This document shows positions 9,522 to 17,128 of a stretch of DNA of 32,408 nucleotides, one piece after another. The notes beneath the pieces were generated by a model. The model saw nothing but the letters and a program-made list of their open reading frames with translations, was not told the origin of the DNA and searched no databases. Each line of letters begins with the position of its first letter. Position 1 is the first letter of the stretch. A program made the position numbers and the translations under genes. The stretch is from CAZKCK01 sp964552325. GTDB taxonomy: Bacteria > Bacteroidota > Bacteroidia > Bacteroidales > TTA-H9. The stretch is from assembly GCA_964552325.1 (NCBI GenBank), contig CAZKHA010000024.1, positions 1 through 32,408 of the forward strand, written 5' to 3'.

Positions 9522-10205
9522 ATGAAAGTTGAACCCAAGCAGATAATTACCGAAAAAGTTAAATCTTTTTTTGCCAACGAAGCCTCAGGCCACGATTGGT
9601 GGCACACGCATCGCGTTAGGCAAATGGCGCTTTACCTGGCCCATCACGAAGGCGCTGACCCTAACATTTGCGAATTGGCAGCCTTGCTGCACGATGTTGC
9701 CGACTGGAAATTTAATACCTCAGAAGAAGCTGGCTTGGCTGTTGTTGCCGATTGGCTTGATGAAGTTGGCTTATGCTTAGCCGATCAGGAAAAAATTCTA
9801 ACAATAATTAGCCAAATTTCGTATAAAGGTGCTGGGGTTGGTGATGTGGTCACGTCAATTGAAGCCAGCGTGGTACAAGACGCTGATAGGCTTGACGCTA
9901 TTGGCGCCATTGGCATAGCACGGGCATTTGCATTTGGTGGCCATCATGGGCGGCCTTTGTACGAACCTGATATCGAGCCTGAATTACATCAAAATGCACA
10001 GGCCTACAAGACCTCGCGTTCGCATACCATCAACCATTTTTATGAAAAACTCCTGCTTTTAGCAGATCGTATGAAAACCCATACAGCTCAACAAATAGCC
10101 AAGGAACGGCATAGGGTGATGCTTGATTTCCTGAGCCACTTTTTTGAAGATTGGGATTTTGGTAATCAAAACAACCTCAACAACTCGCACGTTTCAACTG
10201 AATAA
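9522..10205 (+). CDS. HD domain-containing phosphohydrolase (YedJ/YpgQ-like)
   Basis: A 227-residue soluble HD-superfamily protein. Candidate metal-binding residues are H28 in SGHDWWHTHRV, H57-D58 in LLHDVADW and D122 in VVQDADRLDAIGAIG, the arrangement seen in YedJ/YpgQ-type phosphohydrolases. Some members of that group hydrolyse nucleotides such as (deoxy)nucleoside triphosphates, but the substrate here cannot be read from sequence. It starts 43 bp after mutS2 in the same direction and is the last gene of this plus-strand run. It is convergent with the ABC transporter ATPase gene, with a 95-bp gap that holds no obvious intrinsic terminator. Confidence 0.88.
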   Translation: MKVEPKQIITEKVKSFFANEASGHDWWHTHRVRQMALYLAHHEGADPNICELAALLHDVADWKFNTSEEAGLAVVADWLDEVGLCLADQEKILTIISQISYKGAGVGDVVTSIEASVVQDADRLDAIGAIGIARAFAFGGHHGRPLYEPDIEPELHQNAQAYKTSRSHTINHFYEKLLLLADRMKTHTAQQIAKERHRVMLDFLSHFFEDWDFGNQNNLNNSHVSTE

Positions 10206-10300
10206 TCCAGATTTATAAAGCACTAACAATCAACATCAAACCTCGTCTTGTGATCTAACTTTATTCAAAAACCCCTCAACACTGTTGGAAGCAAATAACT

Positions 10301-11356
10301 TTACCCTTGAATAAACCTTACAGAAGATACTTTAAACGAAAACCAGACTTCTAGTCCCTCCTTTAAGCCTAGTTCCGTTTCCGAAGCATGACTAACTAGG
10401 GCCGCCAACTTAAGGCCGCAATCTGCAAAAATCTCCACGCCATTGGCCGTAGGAAAAAGTTCGGTGATTTTTCCAAAAAAAACATTCCTGGCCGAGGAGT
10501 CAGGTTTGTTCAATGACACAACAATCTCATTTGCAGGTATTACAACACTACCTTCACCTATTCCATCGCCAGCAAAAAATAATTTATATTCTTCCTTAAC
10601 CACGGCAGTTGCAATACCTTGGCTAGGCCCTAGGCTTGCAATACAACGATAAAAATTCCTGATTCCGGCAAATTTCGCAACAAATTCGCTGGCAGGGTGG
10701 AGCAGAACTTGGTCGGGAGGCCCAATTTGAATAATTCGTCCATCTTTAATAACACCTACCTTGTTGGCCAAAGCAATAGCGTCTTCAAAGTCGTGCGTAA
10801 CATGTATCACCGGAATACCTTTACGGTGAATTGCGCGCAGCAAACGCCTTAAATCATGTTTAACACGTGCATCAACATTTGACAAGGGTTCATCAAGCAG
10901 CAATACTTTCGGATTGGATGCCAACGTACGCGCCAAAACCACTCGTTGTACCTCGCCTCCCGATAAACCTTTAATTGAGCGGTTAAGCAGGTGGTGGATA
11001 CCGGTTTCATGAGCCAGTTTTTCGATTAAACCCGAACCCGCTTCGGTGGATAAACCTTTGTTTTTAAGCGAATATGCTATGTTCTGCCTAACCGTAAGGT
11101 GCGGAAAAACAGCGTAATCTTGAAAAACCATTGCAATGCCACGGTCTTGAGTTGGAAGTCGGGTTATATCTATATTGTTAAGCAATATCCTTCCTTCATC
11201 GGCAAACTGAAGGCCTGCCAATAATTCGAGCAGTTGCGATTTGCCAGACCCCGAAGGCCCTACCAGTACAAAATAATCATCGGCAGTTAGGGTAAAGTTG
11301 ATGCTTTTTAGCGAAAAACCCCCAAAGTTCTTTGTTAATCCGGTGGCTTCAAGCAT
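10301..11356 (-). CDS. ABC transporter ATP-binding protein (molybdate/tungstate/sulfate type)
   Basis: A 351-residue ATPase subunit of an oxyanion importer. Walker A GPSGSGKS lies at 33-40, the Q-loop glutamine at Q79, the signature LSGGE at 131-135, and Walker B VLLLDEP at 151-157. The switch histidine is in VIHVTHDFED. About 80 extra C-terminal residues fit a TOBE-type regulatory domain, as in ModC, WtpC and CysA. The start overlaps the permease stop by 8 bp, so the pair is translationally linked. Molybdate or tungstate is the best guess because the permease is of the ModB/WtpB kind. Sulfate, thiosulfate or even iron cannot be excluded from sequence. No substrate-binding protein gene is adjacent. 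Confidence 0.88.
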   Translation of the reverse strand: MLEATGLTKNFGGFSLKSINFTLTADDYFVLVGPSGSGKSQLLELLAGLQFADEGRILLNNIDITRLPTQDRGIAMVFQDYAVFPHLTVRQNIAYSLKNKGLSTEAGSGLIEKLAHETGIHHLLNRSIKGLSGGEVQRVVLARTLASNPKVLLLDEPLSNVDARVKHDLRRLLRAIHRKGIPVIHVTHDFEDAIALANKVGVIKDGRIIQIGPPDQVLLHPASEFVAKFAGIRNFYRCIASLGPSQGIATAVVKEEYKLFFAGDGIGEGSVVIPANEIVVSLNKPDSSARNVFFGKITELFPTANGVEIFADCGLKLAALVSHASETELGLKEGLEVWFSFKVSSVRFIQG

Positions 11357-12140
11357 CTTTTTCCTTTTTTACAACCAACCTGAATAGAATAAAAACAACA
11401 AGGCTCACCAAAATGAACAATGCAGCAACCGGAGTGGCATATTTTAAACCGTACGAGCTAAAGCGTTCAAAAATAAGCACCGGGGCAATCATAGGATGGT
11501 AAGCTACAATTACTACTGCCCCAAACTCGCTCATTCCACGTGCAAACATCATGATGTAGCCCGAAACAACACTGCGCCAAGCAAGAGGCAACGAAATACT
11601 TAGAAAAACCCTAAAGGGCGAGGCTCCCAAATTCATGGCGGCTTGCTCAAGCCTTATCGGTACAGCCAAAAAACCATCACGGGCAGCATTTATTAGTATT
11701 GGTAGGCTAACGAAAGCCATTGCAATGCAAATAGCCACCGGACTTCCAACAAAGCTTAACCCAACAACAGAGGCTGCCTTGCCCATAGCCGAATCTCGGG
11801 CTATAAAACCCAAAATAGCAATTCCTGCTGCTGAATGGGGTATAACCAAAGGTAAATCAATAATACCTGTTACGACTCCTTTTAATGGGAACTTGCGCCG
11901 TGCAAGCAGATAGGCTAATGGGATAGCACCTAATGAGCTTACAAAAGTTGCTATAAAAGCGGTTATAAGCGTGAGCAAAAAACTATCAGTAACCTCTTTT
12001 TCCTGTATGGCATCGTACGTATTACCCAGCCCAGCATGTAAAAACAACCCTACCAAGGGCGCGATTACAAACAACAAGATCAACCCGCCCAAAAAAGCAG
12101 AAACAAGGTAAAACGCATTACGTTGATTGGTTGACTGCAT
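11349..12140 (-). CDS. ABC transporter permease (molybdate/tungstate type)
   Basis: A 263-residue inner-membrane permease with about six hydrophobic segments. The cytoplasmic EAA loop, which contacts the ATPase, is EQAAMNLGASPFRVFLSISLPLA. LPLVIPHSAAGIAILGF and FARGMSEFGAVVIV are typical of ModB/WtpB permeases. It overlaps the ATPase gene by 8 bp. ATG at 12140 abuts the T-tract of the upstream terminator, leaving almost no untranslated leader. A TAnnTTTG box on the minus strand at 12173-12166 could supply a promoter inside that hairpin. The periplasmic binding component is missing from the neighbourhood and must be encoded elsewhere if the importer works. Confidence 0.88.
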   Translation of the reverse strand: MQSTNQRNAFYLVSAFLGGLILLFVIAPLVGLFLHAGLGNTYDAIQEKEVTDSFLLTLITAFIATFVSSLGAIPLAYLLARRKFPLKGVVTGIIDLPLVIPHSAAGIAILGFIARDSAMGKAASVVGLSFVGSPVAICIAMAFVSLPILINAARDGFLAVPIRLEQAAMNLGASPFRVFLSISLPLAWRSVVSGYIMMFARGMSEFGAVVIVAYHPMIAPVLIFERFSSYGLKYATPVAALFILVSLVVFILFRLVVKKEKDA

Positions 12141-12179
12141 AAAAAAAGAGGCATATCTGCCTGTGCAAATATACCTCTT
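12141..12179 (-). terminator. Terminator of the aminopeptidase C gene
   Basis: Read on the minus strand, AAGAGG, ATAT and GCA pair with TGC, ATAT and CCTCTT around the loop ACAG, with two single mismatches. Seven T residues follow. It lies 19 bp after the aminopeptidase stop and touches the permease start codon. Confidence 0.75.
12166..12173 (-). promoter_or_regulatory. Possible permease promoter box inside the terminator hairpin
   Basis: On the minus strand TATATTTG matches TAnnTTTG exactly. It sits in the first arm of the terminator stem, about 26 bp before the permease ATG. No clear TTG element is present at the right distance, so it may be a chance match. Confidence 0.3.
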
Positions 12180-12198
12180 GTATTGGAAACTGTATAAA

Positions 12199-13416
12199 CT
12201 AGCGTCCGAGTTTCTTAAGAATTGCTGGTGGGATACCGTTTTTATGTACCATAATATCCATGGTTTTTAGTTTCACAAAAGGCACCGAAGCATAAAAGAA
12301 ACCATTAAACTTTGAATCGGTATTCCACGAGTTTTTGATATAGTAGAATTTGTTGCCAAATTGGTCTTTGCCATAACCTACCATGTGCATTCCATGGTCG
12401 TCGGTAGTTTGGAAGTTATCAAACTCCTTTTGGCGCATTTCTTGTGTAATCTGCTTTTCTTCAACTACTTTATCAAAATTGAAGAGTTGTGCATTGCGCT
12501 CTTTTTCGGTTAGTTTTTCCCATTTGGCTTTTTCCGAGCCACTCATTTCTGACAATTCGGTTACAGGTACAACTGCAAAGCCCTTGCTATAAGCAAATCC
12601 TTTTTCACTAACATCGCTTGCCCAAGCAACCGTATATCCATTATCCAAGGCATAATCCATAATCTGAACCAATTCATCAATGGGCACATTGTAAACCTTT
12701 CCCCATGCCCAATTATCAGGCACTTCAATTATAAATTCCTCATAAAAAGGATGGTGTGTATAGGATGACAGCGAGATATAATCGTCGGCTTTAAGGCCCA
12801 ATTCGTTCGCAAATGACTTTGGTGAGTATTCTTTGCCTTTATAACTAAATTTCTCTGGAACAGGCCCTAAATATGCATCCAAAATTCCATTAAAGCCATT
12901 GAGCCAAGCTGTTGATAGTTTTTTATTGGGGTTTTTGGCCACAGCTTCTATATAAGCCTTGGTTACCTCATCAAGTTCGCCATGAACATGTTTTTTCTCG
13001 CCATACGAAAGGCCAGGATAAGCTTCTTCGGGCATCATTCCACTGCTAACCATGGTGTGGATTACATCATGAAAAGCACCACCTCCAGCAAAATGGCTGG
13101 TTCCATTCATGCGAATAAACTGTTGGGCTTTTTTGCTGTAAGCATCACGCACTGGGAACATATCCGATAAATCGTATTCACCTTTACCCGTTCTTAAAAG
13201 CTCCGATTCAAGGTACGAAATGGTTGAAAAGCTCCAACAGGTACCCGAACGGTATTGGTCTTTAACAGGTGTGCAAGGGAGGTTTTTAACCAAGGTGAAT
13301 TGATAGCTACTGTCAATTTTGGCTTCTTTGGTATCCTGTGCTTTAGACACCAATGGGTTGTTGAGAATAGCCATTATGGCTAATCCAAGGAATAATGTAA
13401 AGAGTTTTCGAGTCAT
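12199..13416 (-). CDS. Aminopeptidase C / bleomycin hydrolase-type cysteine peptidase (C1B)
   Basis: A 405-residue papain-family peptidase of the C1B group. The catalytic set is intact: Q54 and C60 in QYRSGTCWSFS, H344 in HGMHMVGYG and N362 in YYIKNSW. A hydrophobic N-terminal segment (KLFTLFLGLAIMAIL) followed by VSKAQD looks like a signal peptide, so the protein is probably exported to the periplasm or beyond. Classical bleomycin hydrolase and PepC are cytoplasmic hexamers, so an exported form points to extracellular peptide use. The gene appears monocistronic, with a good promoter at 13447-13477 and a terminator at 12141-12179. Confidence 0.93.
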   Translation of the reverse strand: MTRKLFTLFLGLAIMAILNNPLVSKAQDTKEAKIDSSYQFTLVKNLPCTPVKDQYRSGTCWSFSTISYLESELLRTGKGEYDLSDMFPVRDAYSKKAQQFIRMNGTSHFAGGGAFHDVIHTMVSSGMMPEEAYPGLSYGEKKHVHGELDEVTKAYIEAVAKNPNKKLSTAWLNGFNGILDAYLGPVPEKFSYKGKEYSPKSFANELGLKADDYISLSSYTHHPFYEEFIIEVPDNWAWGKVYNVPIDELVQIMDYALDNGYTVAWASDVSEKGFAYSKGFAVVPVTELSEMSGSEKAKWEKLTEKERNAQLFNFDKVVEEKQITQEMRQKEFDNFQTTDDHGMHMVGYGKDQFGNKFYYIKNSWNTDSKFNGFFYASVPFVKLKTMDIMVHKNGIPPAILKKLGR

Positions 13417-13446
13417 AAGTCAAGTATCAGTGTTGTAAATAAGATG

Positions 13447-13477
13447 CAAAAATAAGGAGCATTAAGGGAGCCACCAA
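13447..13477 (-). promoter_or_regulatory. Promoter of the aminopeptidase C gene
   Basis: On the minus strand TTG (13477-13475), 20 bp, then TATTTTTG (13454-13447) matches the Bacteroidota consensus. It would start transcription about 24 bp before the ATG at 13416. Confidence 0.55.
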
Positions 13478-13562
13478 CAAAGGCATAGTAAAAAAGCGTG
13501 GATCGGCTAAAATTTCGGCAAATAGGTTAGTTTAATCGCCCAAACAGCTAAAAAAGCAGCCA

Positions 13563-13574
13563 ACATCCGGATGT
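13563..13574. repeat. Perfect 12-bp palindrome ACATCCGGATGT
   Basis: A perfect inverted repeat in the gap between the superoxide dismutase terminator and the aminopeptidase promoter. It is about 86 bp upstream of the promoter and could be a protein-binding site. A near copy, ACATCGGATGT, occurs in the gap after trxA near position 5940. Confidence 0.4.
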
Positions 13575-13604
13575 CAACTTCTACAAACAGGAATAGGATA
13601 GGTG

Positions 13605-13638
13605 TAAAAACAAAGAAAGGAGGTCTCCCGACCGCCTT
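13605..13638 (-). terminator. Terminator of the superoxide dismutase gene
   Basis: On the minus strand AAGGCGGTC pairs with GACCTCCTT (one mismatch) around the loop GGGA. A T-rich run follows (TTTCTTTGTTTTT). It begins about 53 bp after the dismutase stop codon. Confidence 0.65.
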
Positions 13639-13691
13639 CCTTCCCATTAAGAATCAATCACCAAAATCAAAAAAAACAACCAAAAATCAAC

Positions 13692-14327
13692 CTATCTGAG
13701 AGCAGACAAGGCAAGCTTGTAGTTCTGCTCTACTATCTTCCAGTTAACTACATTCCAAAATCCTTGGATATAGTCAGGACGACGATTTTGATATTTCAGA
13801 TAATAAGCATGTTCCCAAACGTCGAGACCCAAGATTGGATAAGCCCTGCATTCGGCCACGTCCATCAAGGGATTATCTTGATTCGGCGTGGAGCTAACGG
13901 CTATACTGCCATCGGCTTTAACACTTAGCCATGCCCAACCACTGCCAAAACGCATCTTAGCAGCATCTGAAAACACATTTTTAAACTCGTCGAACGAATT
14001 AAATTTCTTTACTATAGCATCCAGCAACTCACCGGTGGGACTCCCACCTCCGTCGGCTGACATAATATTCCAGAACAAAGTGTGATTGTAATGACCTCCG
14101 CCATTGTTGCGAACGGCCATCGGATAACGACTTATATTGTTGAGCAGCTCAAGAAAAGCAATGTCTGCCATTTCTGTTCCTTTTACTGCATTCTGAAGAT
14201 TGTCAAAGTAAGCTCTGTGATGTTTGGTATAATGTATCTCCATTGTCATCTTATCAATATGCGGCTCTAGGGCATCATACGCATAAGGCAACTCTGCAAA
14301 GATAAGGTCTTTTACTGAAAACGACAT
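13692..14327 (-). CDS. sodA: Superoxide dismutase, Mn-type of the Fe/Mn family
   Basis: A 211-residue superoxide dismutase that converts superoxide to oxygen and hydrogen peroxide. Metal ligands are H32 (MEIHYTKHH), H82 (HYNHTLFW), D169 and H173 (LDVWEHAYY). The second-sphere glutamine is Q150 in STPNQDNPLM, and glycine occupies the position where Fe-type enzymes carry glutamine. This favours the Mn or cambialistic type. The start chosen is ATG at 14327, because family members begin a few residues before LPYAYDALEPHI. A longer version from TTG at 14363 would add 12 residues; it has an AGGAGG only 3 bases upstream (14367-14372), which is unusually close. No signal peptide is visible, so it is probably cytoplasmic. 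Confidence 0.94.
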   Translation of the reverse strand: MSFSVKDLIFAELPYAYDALEPHIDKMTMEIHYTKHHRAYFDNLQNAVKGTEMADIAFLELLNNISRYPMAVRNNGGGHYNHTLFWNIMSADGGGSPTGELLDAIVKKFNSFDEFKNVFSDAAKMRFGSGWAWLSVKADGSIAVSSTPNQDNPLMDVAECRAYPILGLDVWEHAYYLKYQNRRPDYIQGFWNVVNWKIVEQNYKLALSALR

Positions 14328-14515
14328 CACGGTATTATAATTTAGATTACCTTTAAATAACAAGAGCCTCCTAAAAAGGTTTACGCAAGCGCAACATTTT
14401 TTTGAAAAAAAGAGCCATCCATGAGCCCAACAGAACTTAATAAATTATTAATCAAAAACTTATGTAGATTACTGTTGTGATCCTTTTGCACCTAAAAAGA
14501 ATGATTGCTCCTTCA

Positions 14516-15160
14516 TTATTTCTTTCGGATAACCGAAATACCATCGCGTATTGGCAAAAGGAGGCTCTCTACCCGCGCATCGGAGCGCACGTAGGCATTA
14601 AAATCTTGAATCCCTTTCAGTTCGCTATCCGGATTTTTCGGTGGGTTTAACACTTTTCCACCCCATAACACATTGTCGGCTAGCAATATGCCTCCTGGCT
14701 TTACCTTTTCGATAACTGCATGATAATACGTCAAATACTCACTTTTGTCGGCATCAATAAAGACCAAATCAAAACTAGTTTCCAAGCTAGGGATAATTGC
14801 AGTTGCATCACCAACCATTAATTTAATTTGTTGATTATAAATAGATTTGGTAAAAAAACGACTTGCTGCTTCCTCCATTTCCGGGTTTCGCTCAAGGGTG
14901 ATTAATGTTCCACCATCCTGCAAACCTTCGGCTAAGCAGAGTGCCGAGTATCCTGTAAATGTTCCAATTTCGAGTATGTGCAATGGTTTGACAAGCTTGC
15001 TAATAAGGCTTAACAAGCGCCCCTGAAGATGACCTGATAGCATTCGTGGATATACCTGAGTAAGATTGGTATAACGAGTTATCTCAGCCAAGAGAGGGCT
15101 CTCTGCCTCCGAATAGAAACTGCAATATTCTTCTAAATCAAATGTTTGTGTATTAGCCAT
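14516..15160 (-). CDS. Class I SAM-dependent O-methyltransferase
   Basis: A 214-residue methyltransferase of the catechol/caffeoyl-CoA O-methyltransferase family. The SAM-binding glycine motif is LEIGTFTGYSALCLAEGL (about residues 63-80). The metal and catalytic region includes D136 and D138 in VFIDADKSEY and D162-N163 in LLADNVLWGG. These are the residues that hold the divalent metal in the family. The natural acceptor of bacterial homologues is usually unknown. The gene starts 11 bp after the M16 peptidase stop in the same direction, so the two form an operon. No terminator with a clear stem follows it. Confidence 0.92.
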   Translation of the reverse strand: MANTQTFDLEEYCSFYSEAESPLLAEITRYTNLTQVYPRMLSGHLQGRLLSLISKLVKPLHILEIGTFTGYSALCLAEGLQDGGTLITLERNPEMEEAASRFFTKSIYNQQIKLMVGDATAIIPSLETSFDLVFIDADKSEYLTYYHAVIEKVKPGGILLADNVLWGGKVLNPPKNPDSELKGIQDFNAYVRSDARVESLLLPIRDGISVIRKK

Positions 15161-15171
15161 CTTAAACTAGA

Positions 15172-16401
15172 TTAACGCGATTTAAAAACAATTGTCTGCA
15201 GATTATCAGTAGAAAACACTTGGTTTGCAGCCTCTAACAGTTCTTTAGACGTTATACGTTGAATTATCTGGTAAATTTCTTCGGGAGTGTCGATGCTCGA
15301 CACCAATAATAATTGCTTTCCATAAGCCATCATTCGTGCTGAGTTGGATTCGGAGGCTATGGCAAACTGACCAAGAAACTGCTGTTTGGCCATATGTAAC
15401 TGGCTTGTTCCCAAGGCTTGTGTGCAAAGTTTATTTAATTCAAGGTACACCAAATCAAGAACTTTGGAGTAATATTGTGCATCGGTTCCAAAATAGATAT
15501 ACATCAGCCCACTATCGGTATAGGCATTATAGCCTGATTCGATATTATAGGTGTAGCCGTGCCGCTCGCGAATGCTAAGGCCAAGGCGTGAAGTCATCGA
15601 AGGGCCACCAGTTATGTTGTTTAGCAGTGCCATCACTGCTCGTTTGGGGCTGCTCATTTCGGGGGCTTGCCCGCCAATTACACAGTGGGTTTGAAAGTTG
15701 CGTGTCTTCCTTTCTATATGAAAGGAACCATACGTTGGTTGTAAACCGCGAAGTATGGGGGCATAAAGTGAATTGGAATATCCTCCGAAATATTTTTCTA
15801 CTTGTTTCTTAAGTTTTTCAAAATCAATATTCCCAACCGATGAAATCAGCATTTGCGAGGGCGCATAATTCCGTTTGATAAAGTTAAGCACCCTTGCCTG
15901 ATCAAATTTTCGGATATGATTTGGCTTTCCTAAAATACCAGAACCCAGGGGATGGTTTGGGAAACTTAACTCCTCGAAATCATCCATGATCTGTTCGGCT
16001 GGTGTATCTTTATAGGAATCAATCTCATCCAGCACCACCTGTTTCTCTTTTTCTATTTCTTTGGGCGGGAAGTTGGCATTAAACAAGATGTCAGCAAACA
16101 ATTCAAGGGCGCGTGCATAATATTGGTTTAGAAATGAAGCGTAAATACACGTTTCTTCTTTTGATGTATATGCATTCATGTCGCCGCCCACTGACTCGAG
16201 CCGGTTCATGATATGAAAGGCCTTACGATGCGATGTTCCCTTAAATAGCGTATGTTCAACAAAGTGAGCCATGCCTTTTTCATTGGCAAGTTCATGGCGA
16301 GAGCCAACATTTATAAATACGCCAACATGCGATACTTGCTGAGGCGATGCTATATGCAATAATCGTAGCCCGTTGGCAAAGGTGTGATACTGGTATTCCA
16401 T
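15172..16401 (-). CDS. M16 family zinc metallopeptidase (processing-peptidase-like)
   Basis: A 409-residue pitrilysin-family peptidase. The inverted zinc motif HFVEH gives H46, E49 and H50. The third ligand, E126 in VVLDEIDSYKD, lies exactly 76 residues after H50, as expected for the family. The C-terminal half is the inactive-like partner domain (GGPSMTSRLGLSIRERHGYTYNI). I chose ATG at 16401 because relatives begin with MEYQ-type sequence directly before HTFANGLRL. A longer reading from 16452 adds 17 basic residues, but that stretch overlaps the divergent lipoprotein promoter and a TAnnTTTG box for this gene. No signal peptide is visible. It is co-transcribed with the O-methyltransferase. 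Confidence 0.93.
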   Translation of the reverse strand: MEYQYHTFANGLRLLHIASPQQVSHVGVFINVGSRHELANEKGMAHFVEHTLFKGTSHRKAFHIMNRLESVGGDMNAYTSKEETCIYASFLNQYYARALELFADILFNANFPPKEIEKEKQVVLDEIDSYKDTPAEQIMDDFEELSFPNHPLGSGILGKPNHIRKFDQARVLNFIKRNYAPSQMLISSVGNIDFEKLKKQVEKYFGGYSNSLYAPILRGLQPTYGSFHIERKTRNFQTHCVIGGQAPEMSSPKRAVMALLNNITGGPSMTSRLGLSIRERHGYTYNIESGYNAYTDSGLMYIYFGTDAQYYSKVLDLVYLELNKLCTQALGTSQLHMAKQQFLGQFAIASESNSARMMAYGKQLLLVSSIDTPEEIYQIIQRITSKELLEAANQVFSTDNLQTIVFKSR

Positions 16402-16418
16402 TGTATTTTTTGCGACCC

Positions 16419-16426
16419 CAAACCTA
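16419..16426 (-). promoter_or_regulatory. Possible M16 peptidase promoter -7 box
   Basis: On the minus strand TAGGTTTG matches TAnnTTTG exactly and lies 17 bp before the ATG at 16401. No TTG is present at the expected distance upstream. If used, it excludes the longer start at 16452. Confidence 0.35.
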
Positions 16427-16434
16427 CGGATTTT

Positions 16435-16466
16435 TTTGCTTATACGTTTCATTTGTAGTACATTTG
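16435..16466 (+). promoter_or_regulatory. Promoter of the TPR lipoprotein gene
   Basis: TTTG (16435-16438), exactly 20 bp, then TACATTTG (16459-16466) is a full match to the Bacteroidota consensus. The resulting leader would be about 110 bases. It contains a hairpin at 16508-16532 (GCAGAGCC / GGCTTTGC, one wobble, 9-base loop). Confidence 0.6.
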
Positions 16467-16583
16467 TGTGGTGTATTGCTGCCTTTTGGTTTCATTGGGA
16501 AGCATATGCAGAGCCATTCGGCTGGGCTTTGCGCCACGCTTTGCATTTATTTAATTGTTGTTCATCACCTTAACCCAATTATC

Positions 16584-17126
16584 ATGATGAAAAGTTTTCT
16601 TACTATTGCTGCATTGTTATTTATACTAACGGGGTGCGTAAAAATGAAGGAGCGCTCGATTGACTACTATATTTCGGGTACCGCAAAAGCCGAAAAGGGC
16701 GATATACAAGGCGCCTTGGTCGATTTCGACAAATCAATCGAGTTGAATTCCGAATTTGCAATGGCCTATCACAACCGTGCTTATTATTGCCGTTTGGCAA
16801 CCGGCAACCTTCAAGGCGCATTAGAAGATTTTACAGCTTCTATTGATGTTAGCCCTATTGATAATGATGCTTACAGCTTGAGTATGCGAAGTTTTGTAAA
16901 ACTTCAAATGAAGGATGTGGCTGGGGCATTAAAAGATGTGGGTGCTTCATTAAAACTCGATCCTAACAACGCGTTTGCGTTTCGCAACCGAGCACTCATC
17001 AAGCTAGCACAAACTGACACATTGGCTTGTGTTGAAGATTTGAAAAAAGCACGCAGTCTGGGCTTTGCTACCAAATTCGGGACCGAAGTAGATGAATTGC
17101 TAGGCAGGTTAGCTCCCGCACAATAA
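16584..17126 (+). CDS. Tetratricopeptide-repeat lipoprotein
   Basis: A 180-residue lipoprotein. MMKSFLTIAALLFILTGC is a lipoprotein signal peptide with lipobox LTGC and C18 as the lipidated residue. The rest is TPR-like: repeats start near GTAKAEKGDIQGALVDFDKS, NRAYYCRLATGNLQGALEDF, SMRSFVKLQMKDVAGALKDV and NRALIKLAQTDTLACVEDL. TPR lipoproteins usually act as periplasmic or outer-membrane scaffolds; no partner can be named. I chose ATG at 16584 (or the adjacent 16587) over an open frame extending to 16347, because the signal peptide begins there and the promoter at 16435-16466 lies upstream. It is convergent with the large gene at 17129, only 2 bp away. Confidence 0.88.
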   Translation: MMKSFLTIAALLFILTGCVKMKERSIDYYISGTAKAEKGDIQGALVDFDKSIELNSEFAMAYHNRAYYCRLATGNLQGALEDFTASIDVSPIDNDAYSLSMRSFVKLQMKDVAGALKDVGASLKLDPNNAFAFRNRALIKLAQTDTLACVEDLKKARSLGFATKFGTEVDELLGRLAPAQ

Positions 17127-17128
17127 GT

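Noticed and set aside
10206..10300. Bidirectional terminator between the HD-domain and ABC ATPase genes
   Set aside because: Only a weak CAACA/TGTTG match is present, without a T-tract on either strand.
14395..14425. Possible terminator near the T-run between the dismutase and methyltransferase genes
   Set aside because: The bases before the T-run on the minus strand are a direct repeat of GGCTC, not an inverted repeat, so no proper stem forms.
16347..16583. Longer N-terminus for the TPR lipoprotein
   Set aside because: The extension would precede a clear lipoprotein signal peptide, overlap the M16 gene and start upstream of the likely promoter.
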